64,000 nucleotides of DNA from Homarus americanus (GCF_018991925.1 NW_024737068.1:6368501-6432500), one strand, 5' to 3'. Positions 45,316 to 58,063 are shown, counted from the stretch's first letter. Numbers and translations are program-made. Notes: generated from the letters alone by a model not told the origin.

Positions 45316-45600
45316 GCAAAAAAAAAAAAAAAAAAATTAGCTGCTCTGTGGTTCAGTGGCTAAAAATCATTCAAATGACTTTCAGCCATTCATGGTGCAG
45401 TCGATGGCATCCTTGGCTGCTGCGTGGGTTTGAGTCATGCAGGAGCTGTAGTGTTATCTGTGCAATACATTATAAGTTTAGCGAGGTTGGAGCTCGGTTT
45501 GTTGTTCTTAGGCTATTGTGTGGAAGCCAACGAGACTCTTAAGATATAGTCAGGGTGACCTTGGCCTCTCAGGTCTTCTTGTACTCAAATAGTGTGGCCA
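45316..45600 (+). repeat. Possible SINE-like unit preceded by poly(A)
   Basis: A run of 18 A is followed by GCTCTGTGGTTCAGTGGCTA (tRNA-head-like) and, about 80 bases later, GGGTTTGAGTCATGC (B-box-like). The spacing is longer than in a normal tRNA, so this is tentative. Confidence 0.25.
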
Positions 45601-46366
45601 GCGGGTGTCAATTTCTCTGAGTGAACAGAATATTGATTAATCTTCACACGCCTCACTTGGATGAGTTTCTCTTCCATGTGTGGTTTTATGTTAATTAACC
45701 GAATAACAACTTTTCGAGTGCTTATATCTACGGTGACGGGAGTGTTGTATATTACCTCGTGGATTTCACTGTGTTAATGCTATACTGTTTTCTGCCGGAA
45801 CAGATCAGGATTTCTTTAGCTCACTCCCTTGAACGCTTAGATCATCTTAGACTCTAGTGTCCAAAGAACGCTCAACCGATCTTTGACACAGACGAGAGTA
45901 ACATAAAGTTTACTATAGCTTACGGGAACACAGATACACGTAACAATCATAGGTTATGCAAACAACTACCTTCCTTCACTAATAACGTCACCTGAAACGA
46001 CAAATACACTTCTCAAAACCACAAATTATATTATCTTAGGTCAACCAGCGTCCGACATGCAGCTAATGTCGATAACTAATTCAAGGACACAAGTTTTGAC
46101 GATCTTAAAGTGAACACAACAATACAGTCCTCAAGACTTCTCACAAGATGTTGACTTTTTCTCTGTCCAACTGAGAATACAGGTAAAGACCATCACGTCA
46201 TCTTTTATCCCGACTGACAGCTTTTAACTTACAACAAAACTCAACCTTGATGTTAGAGTATTTGATATGAAAGATTCAGTAACACAGGAGTTGAATTTTG
46301 TATCTAAGGTGAAAGAATTTAAAGTAAAGTCGACGTGTGGAGAGTGAACTGGGACCCTAAGCTGCC

Positions 46367-46370
<4 letters not shown>
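45601..46370. other. Spacer, nothing recognised
   Basis: No coding signature or tandem structure is seen. Confidence 0.4.
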
Positions 46371-46429
<59 letters not shown>

Positions 46430-46508
46430 CAGATAGTGCTGTTGTGGTAACATTTTGTAGTGGAGATTATCTGCTCGTTCACTCACAAACTCACACAACA
46501 ACACAGTG

Positions 46509-46551
<43 letters not shown>

Positions 46552-46608
46552 CAGATACACATGAAAACTTACACATCCACAAATAAATAAAAACAGGCAT
46601 ATTAAAGG

Positions 46609-46642
<34 letters not shown>

Positions 46643-46774
46643 AAACCTGTCAGGCCCATGTCACTCGCCACACTTCCCTGCATCACAACTACCAAGTGTC
46701 AGTATACCTTGATTTACCCAATACAAGTGAGCGGAGTGAAAGTATTATAGGCTGTATTGTGTAGACAGACAGAA

Positions 46775-46817
<43 letters not shown>

Positions 46818-46890
46818 TAGATAGACAGATAGATAGATAGATAGATAGATAGACAGGCAGAGAAATAGACAGATAGATAGACAGACAGAC
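46371..46890. repeat. Microsatellites: (GA)n, (CA)n twice, (CAGA)n and (GATA)n
   Basis: GA at 46371-46428, CA at 46508-46552 and 46611-46640, CAGA at 46763-46816 grading into GATA to about 46885. Confidence 0.94.
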
Positions 46891-47088
46891 AGGGAGAGAG
46901 ATAGGAATGGAATATATTCATGGGTAGTCAGCGAGAACTATCTTAATTGCATTTTCTTCCCCCTCAATGAGAAATTCTCTATCTCTGTGTCTCAGTGTCT
47001 CTCTATATGTTCCTATTTCTCTTTCTTTTATCTTTCCTCCCTTCTCTTCCTCTTATTGTTATGTCTTCTCGATAGATATTCGGCTATT

Positions 47089-47090
<2 letters not shown>

Positions 47091-47150
<60 letters not shown>

Positions 47151-47192
47151 TGTTGCTGAGTTTTCTCTTTCTCTGACTCTCTGCTCCTCACC

Positions 47193-47223
<31 letters not shown>

Positions 47224-47395
47224 TTCTCTCTCCTTCTTTTAGCGTTTCTCTTTCTTTTTCGCTCGTTCTCTTTCTCCCTCTCCCCCTTTCTCCTTCACCC
47301 TTTCATCCCCCCTTTCTCTTTCTCACTCTTTCCCTCCTTTCTCTTTCACCTTCCATCCGCCCTTTCTCTGATTTTCTTCCTCTTTCCCTTCCCAA
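47091..47395. repeat. (GA)n tract followed by a pyrimidine-rich tract
   Basis: GA at 47091-47148, then CTGT units (47193-47218) and CTTTCTC-type sequence to about 47395. Strand bias flips within 20 bases. The 148-codon frame over it is low-complexity. Confidence 0.9.
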
Positions 47396-47678
47396 TTGTA
47401 TTAAAGTACAAAAGTAAGAATATTAAACAGTGAACATTACAATTATTCGTTTACACACCACCAATGATATTAAAGACCGAGGGCATCCATGGAAATCCAT
47501 TCGTTAAGTGAAAAAACCTATATTGAGTGATAGAACCCATGTATTAATGAGGGTTAGGTTCCAGGGAGGTGGATTGTTAGTCAATTTGGAATTTTTCACA
47601 CAAAGTTCACTTCTATGCATCTTGTAAGAATAGTAGTAAAGAATAAATATATTGAAAACGATTAAATTTATACAGGTA

Positions 47679-47863
47679 CAGTCAAAGAAAAAGACGCGTT
47701 ATGCTTATCATGCCTTATGTTCTGAAACCCACGACGAACATTTTGGTAAATTTCCCCGTTCAGTCTCAAACCTCGAAGCTTCACTGGCACTTAACCCAAA
47801 TTCTTCGTCATGAGTTTCGGAACATAACACTAGGAGGTGTAACACAACTTTTTTCTTTGACTG
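47679..47863. mobile_element. Small fold-back MITE
   Basis: The left end CAGTCAAAGAAAAAGACG is matched, read on the minus strand, by CAGTCAAAGAAAAAAGTTG at the right end. Pairing continues past TTATGTTC(T/C)GAAAC on both sides, giving arms of about 75 bases around a short loop. The left flank is TA; the right flank is not (GA). It is non-coding and probably a Tc1/mariner-type derivative. Confidence 0.7.
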
Positions 47864-48423
47864 GACAATAGAGCATATACAGTATGTGTCTCTGCGCATC
47901 TTGGGTGGCCATCTGGACTGTGATAGCTAATAGTTTGCATTCTTTAAAGTGAAAGGTATCAAAATATAATTGTTATTCGTTAAAGCGAATATTTGCTTTC
48001 GTATAAAGTAAAAAGGGGTAACAAAATGTGTTTTTCGTTAAAATTAGTTTTCGATTATCAGACATGTGTAATCCTCATATTATTCTACATACAAATACTA
48101 ATTTTTCAAACGAATAATTAATTTACACACTACATTAATATTCAAGACGAGTATTAGTTAACCTATACACACTATAGATAATATTTAAGACCAAGTATTA
48201 ATTTACATACCAACAGAAATATTCTAGAACAAGTACATACAGGGGTACGGTATCACTTTACAAAAAAAAATAATATTGAAGACCCACACTTTAATATATA
48301 GATAACATAAATTATTTAAAAGGTTAGGAGTGAAGTATTTCCTTCGCTAGAGGCTGAAGGAGTTTCCGTACAATATGTTCACGTCAATAATGTTTTGTGG
48401 ATGTTTTGAGTTTCACTATGTAT

Positions 48424-48425
<2 letters not shown>
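47864..48425. other. AT-rich spacer
   Basis: GTTCGTTAAA/CTTTAAAGTGAA-like phrases recur at 47490, 47942 and 47975, suggesting a decayed tandem or MITE remnant around the fold-back element. Confidence 0.35.
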
Positions 48426-48460
<35 letters not shown>

Positions 48461-48512
48461 AATGTGCTTTTACTTTTCTTTCTTACTTTCTTACTTCCTG
48501 TTCGTTCGTCCC

Positions 48513-48545
<33 letters not shown>
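48426..48545. repeat. Two (CT)n microsatellites
   Basis: CT at 48428-48456 and 48515-48545. Confidence 0.93.
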
Positions 48546-48547
<2 letters not shown>

Positions 48548-48689
48548 GTTCGGTTGGTAATCCCCGGATGTAATTTGCGAGGGCTGCCACCAGCTCGTGA
48601 AGGTGATGTTGCTTTTAAGCTCCAGTAAATATACTTGCTAATTAGCGTACAGGTGACACACTTTTTTGTTTTCGGTGGGTAATCCGACC

Positions 48690-49258
48690 GTGAAGGAGAG
48701 AAGGAGCATGGGAATGACGAGGGGTGGAAGGAAAAGGTAAGAAGGAAAGGGAACTGAAAGATTGGAAGAGCGAAATGGTGGGAAAGAAGGTGAGAAAATG
48801 CAAGGATGGGGAAAGGTAAAAAAGAGCACAGGAAAATGAAGGAATGAGATGGGAAAAGATGAATAGAGAGACAAGGAGGAAGAGTGACGGAAAACACAGA
48901 TTGGGGGAAAATGTGGAAAGAGATTATAAGAAAATGAGAAAGACGAATAAATATGGGAAAAAAAATGAGGAACTGAAGCTGGAAAAGGAAGGAAGAAAAC
49001 AGGATTGGCAATTGGAAGAGGAATGGAATGGAAAGAGACAGAGGCAGATGCGAAGGGGAAGAAATTAGAGACAGGCAGAACGGGATGATAAGGAATCAGA
49101 GAGAATAAGTAAGGAGTAAGAACGGAGGGTGGGGGGAGAAGCAGAGAGGCAGAGCAAAAGCGATGATAAACAAGGGAGATGAGAGGTAGACAGAGGAAGG
49201 AAGAGGCAATGAGATACGAAAGCTGTAGAAGGAAGGCGAGAAGAGGCGCAGTAACTGA
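48690..49258. repeat. Purine-rich low-complexity tract
   Basis: Irregular GGAAA/GAGAA sequence for about 570 bases with few pyrimidines. Minus-strand hydrophobic-looking frames of up to 211 codons are by-products of the composition. Confidence 0.75.
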
Positions 49259-49402
49259 GGGTGATAGAGGCAATATGTGTCAGTACTAAACACATCAACG
49301 CAGTCTACGGGCGAATTCACTTTGGTTACCCATTAAATTTGCATCTCCATTACGTATATAGCCCGTTTTCCCTTAGTATCTATATTAACCAAACAGGCGG
49401 AG

Positions 49403-49404
<2 letters not shown>

Positions 49405-49438
<34 letters not shown>
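49405..49438. repeat. (CT)n microsatellite
   Basis: CT run of about 34 bases. Confidence 0.93.
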
Positions 49439-49440
<2 letters not shown>

Positions 49441-49822
49441 CCAGGGTGATAGTGCGTCACAGCAACAAGAGCTAAGTCAGTCAGGACGTCTTGGTATTGT
49501 TGGCTTTTACGATTATATAAAAAAAAACCCACAGTGAAGTGACCGAGGAAGATGTGGTACACTTAAAAGTGAAAGTGAGTCAGTAGATTGTAAATAAGTA
49601 AATAAAGATACAAGTACAATTAGATGTTTAAATAACTGTATAAAATAGACATAAGAATATTAGTAGATGTAAGAGGTTTATATACTTACTCTCGCCTTAA
49701 ATTTCAAATAAATTTAATATGTTTACTTTTACCTTATTATATTTACTTATATGTAATTAATTTATTGTTATTGCTGTAAATAAGAATGAAAATGCATATA
49801 GGCAAAGAAAACCTAGAAAATT
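49439..49822. other. AT-rich spacer, nothing recognised
   Basis: No coding or repeat signature is visible. Confidence 0.4.

Positions 49823-49874
<52 letters not shown>
49823..49874. repeat. (CA)n microsatellite
   Basis: About 26 CA units. Confidence 0.95.
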
Positions 49875-49875
<1 letters not shown>

Positions 49876-49899
49876 CAGCCCCAACAAACATGCAAGTAA

Positions 49900-51126
49900 T
49901 CACGCCAAAGCAATTTTTAAGTTACCCAAATCAAACTTTCTCCGTAAAAGATCAACCACACTACAGAACAACCCAAACAACAGCAAACAATTTTGTCTCT
50001 CTTTTATTTATTCAGGTCAAACTTTCAGTGGTCATTGATCCATTCCTCATTTCAACTCACCTGATGGTTCATTGGTCTTAGATTCTCAGAAGTTCAATTT
50101 ACTTTCTCAAAATTGTCTCTCTAACTCAACACTTCAAGAAGATAGGAGGATGACTGCTCATTTGGATCTGGAGTTGCCTGAAATTTCGGCCCTCGGATAT
50201 AAAACAAAAGATGTAGTAAAAATCCTGAACGATTTCAAGACTTACAATGCTCGAGGCCCAGACGAGATTCACTCACTTGTTCTCATTAAGTTCTCTACTC
50301 AGGTTTCTCCTGTTTTCTCTAAACTCTTCAGACTATCTTCCCACACTTCAGCCTCCTCCTCATCATGGAAAGATGCCAATATTCATGAACCCCCAAAGAG
50401 ATGTGATAAATCTAACCCTTTAAATTATAACTAAATTTCCATTATTTCAACAAAAGTAAAGATTTTTAAAACGGTAAACAATAACCATAATTCTCAAATA
50501 CCTTGACAATAACCCTCTCCCCAGTGATCAACAGTGTGATGCTCAATCTGCTGTTATCCCTCATACACTCAATCCTCCAATCAATAGACGGCAAAAGTGG
50601 AACCCATGCAGTGGCTCTCGACATTGCCAAAGCTTTTGACAGAGTTTGGCACCGATCTATACCTGTAAAAATACCTTCCCTTGGCCTTTCTTCAGTAGTC
50701 GCTTTAATTTCTCCCATTCTATATGACCAGATAGTTCTGGTCTCTAACTATCACTGTATTAATGCCAGAAAAAAAGCGAAAATGGGTGCAGGAAAAACAT
50801 CAAAATAGGAAGCATTTATACACTCGCAGGGATATCTCGTCACTTCCCAAGTCTACAGATACTTCTACAGTTAGTGTTATGACGAGATATACTCAACAGT
50901 GCCACCACCACACACCTCCATTGATCCACGAGGGCATCTGGGAGGGCCCCTGGCTTGTTTGTTGAAAATCCATTCTGCAGAACCTCTGTCTCCCAAAACT
51001 CATTTATACCCTAGACTAGCACTGTGCGGAACCCCCTGCCCCAGAGTTTTTCCTTTATCATATAACCCGCATCAGGTAAAATCATCCCGCTGCAAATAAC
51101 TTCAGCCTCAGGCAAGGGGACGTCGC
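49900..51126 (+). pseudogene. Jockey/CR1-like LINE relic, second copy
   Basis: Three fragments lie in order on the plus strand. The first (49900-50434) has the pre-palm region with ARGPDEIHSLVLIKF and a terminal NPLNY. The second (50503-50720) has the palm start, ALDIAKAFDRVWH (first catalytic Asp retained). The third (50830-51126) is the C-terminal tail. The catalytic (Y/F)xDD region between the second and third is deleted. Sequence aligns with 21080-21145 and 22870-23106, so two copies of one family are present. Stops and shifts rule out activity. Confidence 0.72.
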
Positions 51127-51560
51127 CTATGTGAATTATATAACAGCTACACTTGTGTGGTGTAATCTTTCTCTGCGCTTGTTATTTGTTAAACAAGACA
51201 CTTAAATTTATCTTCATAACGTTAAGTAACGACAATATATGTTCAGTAAAAGCAACAATTATTTTTACGTCCTCCAGTTCCATAAGTTCTCACACTCATA
51301 TTTACGAGGAAACTTAATCGTACATCTTTGAGAATCCAGTCGCAAGTTGTATCAGGTTATCCCTCTAACTGGAGGAGTGAAAACCCATTTAAGTAACTCA
51401 CTGAATCTACAACACAAAGATGGATGCTCAAAGGTTCACATGTTACTTGAGACGTGAAAACTTAATTAAGCTACGACACAAAGATGGATTTCTCTTATCC
51501 ATACATAGTTAGGGAAGGGGCAGGCGACAAGAGAATATATCGTAAATGTTTTTTTTTGAG
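51127..51560. other. Spacer, nothing recognised
   Basis: AT-rich, with no coding or repeat signature. Confidence 0.4.
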
Positions 51561-52029
51561 AATTGTCGTCCTGAATGTGAGATATGTAAGGGAGGGAGAG
51601 AGGGAGGGAGGGAGGTCGCTAGATTGGATTTTGTTACGAAGGGCAAGGGAGAATGGGGGAGGCCCTGCCCAGTTATGGAAGGTATTAAATGTGGGGAGAG
51701 ATATGGCTTTTGTGAGAGGTTGTGGCGAGTGGGAAGGTGAAGGAGGGAGGGAGAGACAGAGGTATAAATGGATGAAGGGAAGAAAAGGAGAAAGGAAAGT
51801 GGGAGAAAAGGTGAATGGCAAGGATAAATGAAGGTAGGAAGGAAGAGAGAAGGATGTGCGAAATAGATAGATAGAGAAGGAAAGAGCAAGATGGGAAATT
51901 TAGAAGGACGGGATAGATGGAAGTAATAGGGGAGAGAGAGAGAGAAAGAATGGGGGGTAAGGGAGTGAGAAAAGGAAGGATATAGAAGAGGGCAGGAGAA
52001 GGAAAAAATGAATCGGTGGAAGCAGGAAG

Positions 52030-52083
<54 letters not shown>

Positions 52084-52190
52084 GAGTGTTGGGATGACCG
52101 GATGGAAAGAGAGAGAAAGAGAGAAAGGAAGGGAGAGATAGCTAGTTGGATGGATGGATGGAGGGAGGGAGAGAGAGATGGAGGGAAAGG
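51561..52190. repeat. Purine-rich tract with (GA)n
   Basis: GGGAGAGA/GGAAGG low-complexity sequence with a clean GA run at 52033-52081 and GGAT units near 52150. Frames on both strands are low-complexity. Confidence 0.8.
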
Positions 52191-52686
52191 CACACTGGGT
52201 CGACTACGTAAAATAAAACCAGGTCTTTTTTCGCAACATTTTTAGACATTTTTATTCACTCGAGGAATCCAAAAGAAAGTCATAGACGAAAATAGTTCAA
52301 GAAAAATTAACCTTAAAACAGAAGAAGATGTCTTTGGGATTTTGTTATTGTTTCTGATCTTCGTTGACTCCCCGAGCAACTGTATTTTACGCAAATGGAT
52401 CTTGAGAAAAATGTGTTTTATTTTTCTGGGATATGTTAAGAGAACGTGTCTAGCATACGGAGAATCTCGGTTATAATTTTGATGATATATTTAGACGTTG
52501 TGTTTGGAGTTGATCTTAAGTCTACAGTCAGAAGCATCATTATTTACAGAGAATATTTGTCAAGTGAGCCTTTGGGGTTCTTAACCTTGGCCTCACGAGA
52601 AGTGAAGGAGGCGAGGCAGAATTATGTGAGGAGAAAACAAGGAAGATATTATTGGCTTTCACTGTGATTTTTATAAAGGTTAAAAT

Positions 52687-52734
<48 letters not shown>

Positions 52735-53789
52735 TCCCGTCCTTGCCTTCCTCTCCAGACAGTAAGTATCTTCCTCCCTGCACTTGGAAACATCTTCAGG
52801 TACCATCGTCGCCATCACAGTGGATCTAAGAAGGGCATCTTGACCTTCATAACAAAAGACGCAGCTTACATCTTTTATAAAGAGACGCTCATCTGTTGTC
52901 TGGGTAAATAAACAAAGAATGTTTACATCTCTTAAAATAGACCCCAAGCTGTTGTCTACATGGGAATACAAAGACCCGGTTTAATCTTTTGTAAGCGGAG
53001 GGTGAGCTACGGTATGGGTATATATAGCTACAACTTTAACCTTTTCTGCAGAGAGTAATATACGGATTCATACAATTTATCTAAAAAACAGTAATAAAAA
53101 CGCCGCTCTGGGTATTAATTAGGCTCTATAGGTAAAGTGATTCCAATATGGTGTCCATATCATAAAGATTTAATCAGGATATAATAGACATTTTAGAGAA
53201 ATATGATAGAAATATTCCCATAACTTAGTGAACTTATGGTTATATGGTGATAGTCTGATAAACCTGGTGATTTAACTTAAACAAGGGAGATAAAGAGCCT
53301 TAAACCTGTTGAATCAGCCTTATGGTCTATGATAAACCCGTACATAAACCTAATACTAAACCCCATTATTTTATTACGCCAATGAAACCAACCTGCTTGA
53401 TAATCGCCTCTTCTCTGACATACTGTTGACAAAGAATTTTTCATCCCCGGTATTTGAGCGAAAATTAATGTTTGTGTTGTGTACATCCCCTTGTGATATA
53501 CCTTTGATGGTTTGTTATTACAGGTTATTGGAAGAATGATAATGCCTCGGGTATAATGTATCTGGGTTTTAGTTGTGAAAATAAACACATAACCTCTTGT
53601 TTGGTGTGACTAACTGGAGCATAACAGTATACATGTAATATATCTATCTATCATTACATATGCATATACTGTACAGTGTACATGACACACTTTCATTTTC
53701 CTACTCTGACGTAAACTGCATATCTTAAACACTGCAATGCTTATTTAATCTACACACCGTCACTTGTATTGCCGTCTGTCCTTTCGCAT
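52191..53789. other. AT-rich spacer with a (CT)n tract
   Basis: CT run at 52690-52731. Minus frames at 52540-52971 and 53277-53588 have no recognisable domain. A decayed ATA-rich stretch lies near 53640. No gene is supported. Confidence 0.45.
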
Positions 53790-56165
53790 GCAGCCGCCCA
53801 CCCTCCCACCTACCAGCCCAACCAACCGCCCTCCCTCCCACCTACCAGCCCAACCAACCGCCCTCCCCTCCACCTACCAGCCCAACCAACCGCCCTCCCT
53901 CCCACACTACCAGCCCAACCAACCGCCCTCCCTCCCACCTACCAGCCCAACCAACCGCCCTCCCTCCCACCTACCAGCCCAACCAACCGCCCTCCTCCCA
54001 CCTACCAGCCCAACCGCCCTCCCTCCACCTACCAGCCAACCAACCGCCCTCCCTCCCACCTACCAGCCCAACCAACCGCCCTCCCTCCCACCACCAGCCC
54101 AACCAACCAATCCTCCCTCCCACCACCTACCAGCCCAACCAACCGCCCTCCCTCCCACCTACCAGCCCAACCAACCGCCCACCCTCCCACCTACCAGCCC
54201 AATCAACCGCCCTTCCCTCCCACCAGCCCAACCGCCCACCCTCCCACCTACCAGCCCAACCAACCCCCACCCTCCCACCTACCAGCACAACCATCCGCCC
54301 ACCTCCCACCTACCAGCCCAGTCAACCGCCCTCCTCCCACCAGCCCAACCATCCGCCCCCCCCACCGACCAGCCCAACCAACCGCCCTCCCTCCCACCTA
54401 CCAGCCCAACCATCCCCCCCTCCGCCTCCCCTCCACCTCCAGCCCCCGCCCTCCCTCCCACCTACCATCCCAATCAACCGCCCTCCTCCCACCTACCAGC
54501 CCAACCATCCGCCCTCCCTCCCACCTACCAGCCCAACCAACCGCCCCCCCTCCCACCGACCAGCCCAACCAACTGCCCTCCCTCCCACCTACCATCCCAA
54601 TCAACCGCCCTCCCTCCACCTACCAGCCCAACCAACCGCCCTCCCTCCCACCTACCAGCCCAACCAACCGCTCTCCTCCCACCTACCAGCCCAACCAACC
54701 GCCCACCTCCCACCTACCAGCCCAACCAACAGCCAGCTCCCTCCCACCTACCAGCCCAACCAACCGCCCCACCCTCCACCTACCAGCCCAATCAACTGCC
54801 CTCCCTCCTCCTACCAGCCCCCAACCGCCCACCTCCAGCCCTACCAGCCCAACCAACCCCCACCCTCCCACCTACCAGCACAACCATCCGCCCACCCTCC
54901 CCACCAGCCCAATCAACTGCCCTCCTCCCTCCCTACCAGCCCAACCAACCGCCCTCCCTCCCACCTACCAGCCCAACCACCTGCCCTCCCCTCCCACCTA
55001 CCAGCCAACCAACCGCCCTCCCTCCTCCCACCAGCCCAACCCACCGCCCTCCCTCCCACCTACCAGCCCCATCCGCCTCCTCCCACCTATCCGCTCAACC
55101 AACAGCCCACCCTCCCACCTACTAGCCCAACCAACCGCCCACCCTCCCACCTACCAGCCCAACCATCCGCCCTCCCTCCCACCTACCAGCCCAACCGCCC
55201 TCCCTCCCACCTACCAGCCCAACCATCCGCCTCCCTCCACCAACCAGCCCAACCAACCGCCCTCCCTCCCACCTACCATCCCAATCAACCGCCCTACCTA
55301 CCAGCCCAACCAACCGCTCTCCCTCCCACATCCCTCCCACCACCAGCCCAACCAACCGCCCTCCCTCCCACCTACCAGCCCAACCAACCGCCCACCCTCC
55401 CACCTACCAGCCCAACCAACCGCCCTCCCTCCCACCTACCAGCCCAACCAACCGCCCTCCTCCCACCTACCAGCCCAACCAACCTCCCTCCCCACCCACC
55501 ACCTACCAGCCCAAACAACCGCCCTCGCCCACCTACCAGCCCAACCAACCGCCCTCCTCCCTCCTACCAGCCCAACCAACCGCCCACCCTCCCACCTACC
55601 AGCCCAACCAACCGCCCTCCCTCCACCTACCAGCCCAACCAACCGTCCCTCCCACCTACCAGCCCAACCAACCGCCCTCCCTCCCACCTACCAGCCCAAC
55701 CAACCGCCCTCCCTCCCACCTACCAGCCCAACCAACCGCCCTCCTCCCTCCTACCAGCCCAACCAACCGCCTCCCTCCCACCTACCAGCCCAACCAACCG
55801 CCCTCCCTCCCACCTACCAGCCAACCAACCGCCCTCCCTCCCCACCTACCAGCCCAACCAACTCCTCCCACCTCCAGCTCCCTCCAACCCACCAGCCAAC
55901 CAACTGCCCTCCCTCCCACCTACCAGCCCCAACCAACCTACCAGCCCAACCAACCTCCCTCCCTCCCACCTACCAGCCCAACCAACCGCCCACCCTCCCA
56001 CCTACCAGCCCAACCAACCGCCCTCCCAGCAACCAACCGCCCACCCTCCCACCTACCAGCCCAACCAACCGCCCTCCTCCCACCCAACCGTACCAGCAAC
56101 CAACCGCCCACCCTCCCACCTTACCAGCCCAACCAACCGCCCACCCTCCCACCTCTCGCCCTCCC
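53790..56165. repeat. 2.4-kb minisatellite, unit 32 bp, open in all forward frames
   Basis: About 74 copies of a 32-base unit made of CCCTCCCTCCCACCTACCAG and CCCAACCAACCG. The unit has no stop in any forward frame, and 32 is not a multiple of three. Every frame therefore cycles through the same 32-residue Pro-rich peptide, and frames of up to about 800 codons survive scattered indels. Variants (CACCCTCC, CATCCG, CAATCAACC) are interspersed. A glycine/tryptophan-rich shadow runs on the minus strand. It has no signal peptide, splice context or domain and is not considered a gene. Confidence 0.95.
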
Positions 56166-56189
56166 TGCCGACTTAACTCTTAAATCCTT

Positions 56190-56460
56190 CACCTACACAC
56201 ATATCTATATTCGCCCATACCCTTTTCCTCTCACTCAAACTCACCCACACTCATCCACGCTCACGTAAACTGACCCACACATTCACCCCACATTCTACTG
56301 CACTCGCTCAAACTTCCCCACACTCACTCACATACACCCACACACAGCCATATTCGCCCGTTCACTCACACTCCACACTCACCTACACTCGCCCACACAC
56401 ACTCACATTCACCCATACACACCAACACTCACTCACAATCAACCGTCACACACAAACACC
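56190..56460. repeat. Diverged CACTCACCCACA-type repeat
   Basis: ACACTCACCCACAC-like units of 10-14 bases continue for about 270 bases after the 32-bp array. Confidence 0.7.
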
Positions 56461-56514
56461 AATGATTATCAATTTATCACCCACAGACAGAAAGACAGAC
56501 AATAAGACGGTCAG

Positions 56515-56818
56515 ACAGGGAGTTACTCCCGGCTGGGAAGATATTGGAAGCATAATGTGTTGTCTAATGGTAGACCCTGCTGCCATATGGCATCACGAAA
56601 ATTGTGTCCAAGTCCAAGGTTGCTCATCTGACTTTCTGCCTCATTTACACACAATTGCAGGGTCTCAATTGTTTCTCTTACTTGGACAACACAACATACA
56701 TAATGTATATCATTTCTCACTCTTGATTTATTTTTTCGATTTTGTATTTATTTATGGTTATTATTTGTATTATTTTATTTTTATTTTTATTAATTTGCTA
56801 TTAATTTTATTAATTGTT

Positions 56819-56911
<93 letters not shown>

Positions 56912-57006
56912 GATATTGTCATTATTATTACATGTATTATAATTATTATTTATTATTATATTTTCGCCCCCCAGGCCCGGGTGGGCTAATCCCAGTAAAA
57001 AAAAAA
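56515..57006 (+). repeat. Poly(A)-ended interspersed repeat, free-standing copy
   Basis: Aligns with 18460-18870 from GGCTGGGAAGATATTGGAAG through the ATGGCATCACGAAAATTGTG block to GGGTGGGCTAATCCCAGT and a ten-A tail. It carries a long (AAT)n tract (56820-56910) where the other copy has a short one. In this copy the CCCCCCAGGCC...CCCGGGTGG segment lacks the TGATGTGGGTCAGTG middle. No inverted terminal repeats flank it. Confidence 0.8.
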
Positions 57007-57186
57007 GGACATGCAGATATACATCGAACCAGACAGAAAGATAGACAGACATAAAGACAGACAGCCAGCTAAACCGACAACAGACATATAAACCCAGACA
57101 AACAGAGAGACAGACAAACGGATACAAAACAAAGAGACAGTCTCTTGAGAACACTTCGGTAAATAGTAACTGAGTGGCCATTAAGC

Positions 57187-57188
57187 CG

Positions 57189-57253
<65 letters not shown>

Positions 57254-57468
57254 TGAGTATAACAGAGTCAGGAAACCAATAAATAAAACAAAATTAATAT
57301 ATTTCTACTTCAATAGGTAACTGAAATAATGAGTAAATAATGAAATTCATGAATAATCAATAAAAATGTATAAAGACAGTGATACGAGGAATGAAAAAAA
57401 AAGAATTTATAAAGAGGATTTCACTGATAACGAAACAGATAAACAATTATGAATAACACATACAAGGG

Positions 57469-57520
<52 letters not shown>
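57187..57520. repeat. (CT)n and (GA)n microsatellites
   Basis: CT at 57188-57250 and GA at 57473-57520, complementary to each other and 220 bases apart. Confidence 0.94.
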
Positions 57521-57522
<2 letters not shown>

Positions 57523-57629
57523 GTAATTAATCTGGTCTTAAAGTCGAGGTGTTCTGATCCTCGACAACCAAACACAGTGACGGACGGAACGAGTCAATTT
57601 TCGACCAAGGGATTCGGACAAGTGCTTCA

Positions 57630-57790
57630 AATGCTACTGGTGTTGTTGTTATTGTTGTTTCTCGATATATTTGTTGTTGTTATCACTGTTGTTGTGATTG
57701 TGGCTGATTTTTTGGTTAGCTTTGTTTTTGTTGACTTTGATGTTGTTGCTGTTGTTGTTGTTTTTGTTATTGTTGTTGTGGTTGTTTCAG
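57630..57790. repeat. Degenerate (GTT)n repeat
   Basis: Interrupted GTT/GTTATT triplets; the valine/leucine-rich frame across it is an artefact. Confidence 0.75.
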
Positions 57791-57849
57791 TATGGGGGTT
57801 GTGAACTATTCTGAGTTGATTTTGGAATTAAGCATGGTACAACTTACAA

Positions 57850-57965
57850 CACTAAGACCTATTTGGATGGGGTCTAATGGGTCTGAAGCCTATTCGGATG
57901 GAGCCTATTAGGACTTGGGAACTACTTGGATGAGGCCTATTAGCACTTGGACCTATTTGACCAGC
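57850..57965. repeat. Short roughly 30-bp repeat
   Basis: Four to five diverged copies of CCTATTCGGATGGAGCCTAT-like sequence. Confidence 0.6.
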
Positions 57966-58059
57966 AACCTCTTGTGAGTAAACTGAACTCCGGTGTATTG
58001 ACAGAGAGAAAGTTTTGGTGAGCAGTTAGCATTATAATTGTCACTCTCCAAAGGTGTGC

Positions 58060-58063
<4 letters not shown>

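Noticed and set aside
48544..49273. Minus-strand hydrophobic frames of 155-211 codons as membrane proteins
   Set aside because: They arise from a purine-rich tract read on the opposite strand; Ser/Phe/Leu/Pro bias with no conserved pattern.
53769..56183. 804-codon proline-rich open frame as a real structural protein gene
   Set aside because: It is wholly explained by a stop-free 32-bp repeat; other frames are equally open, and there is no signal peptide, domain or splice context.
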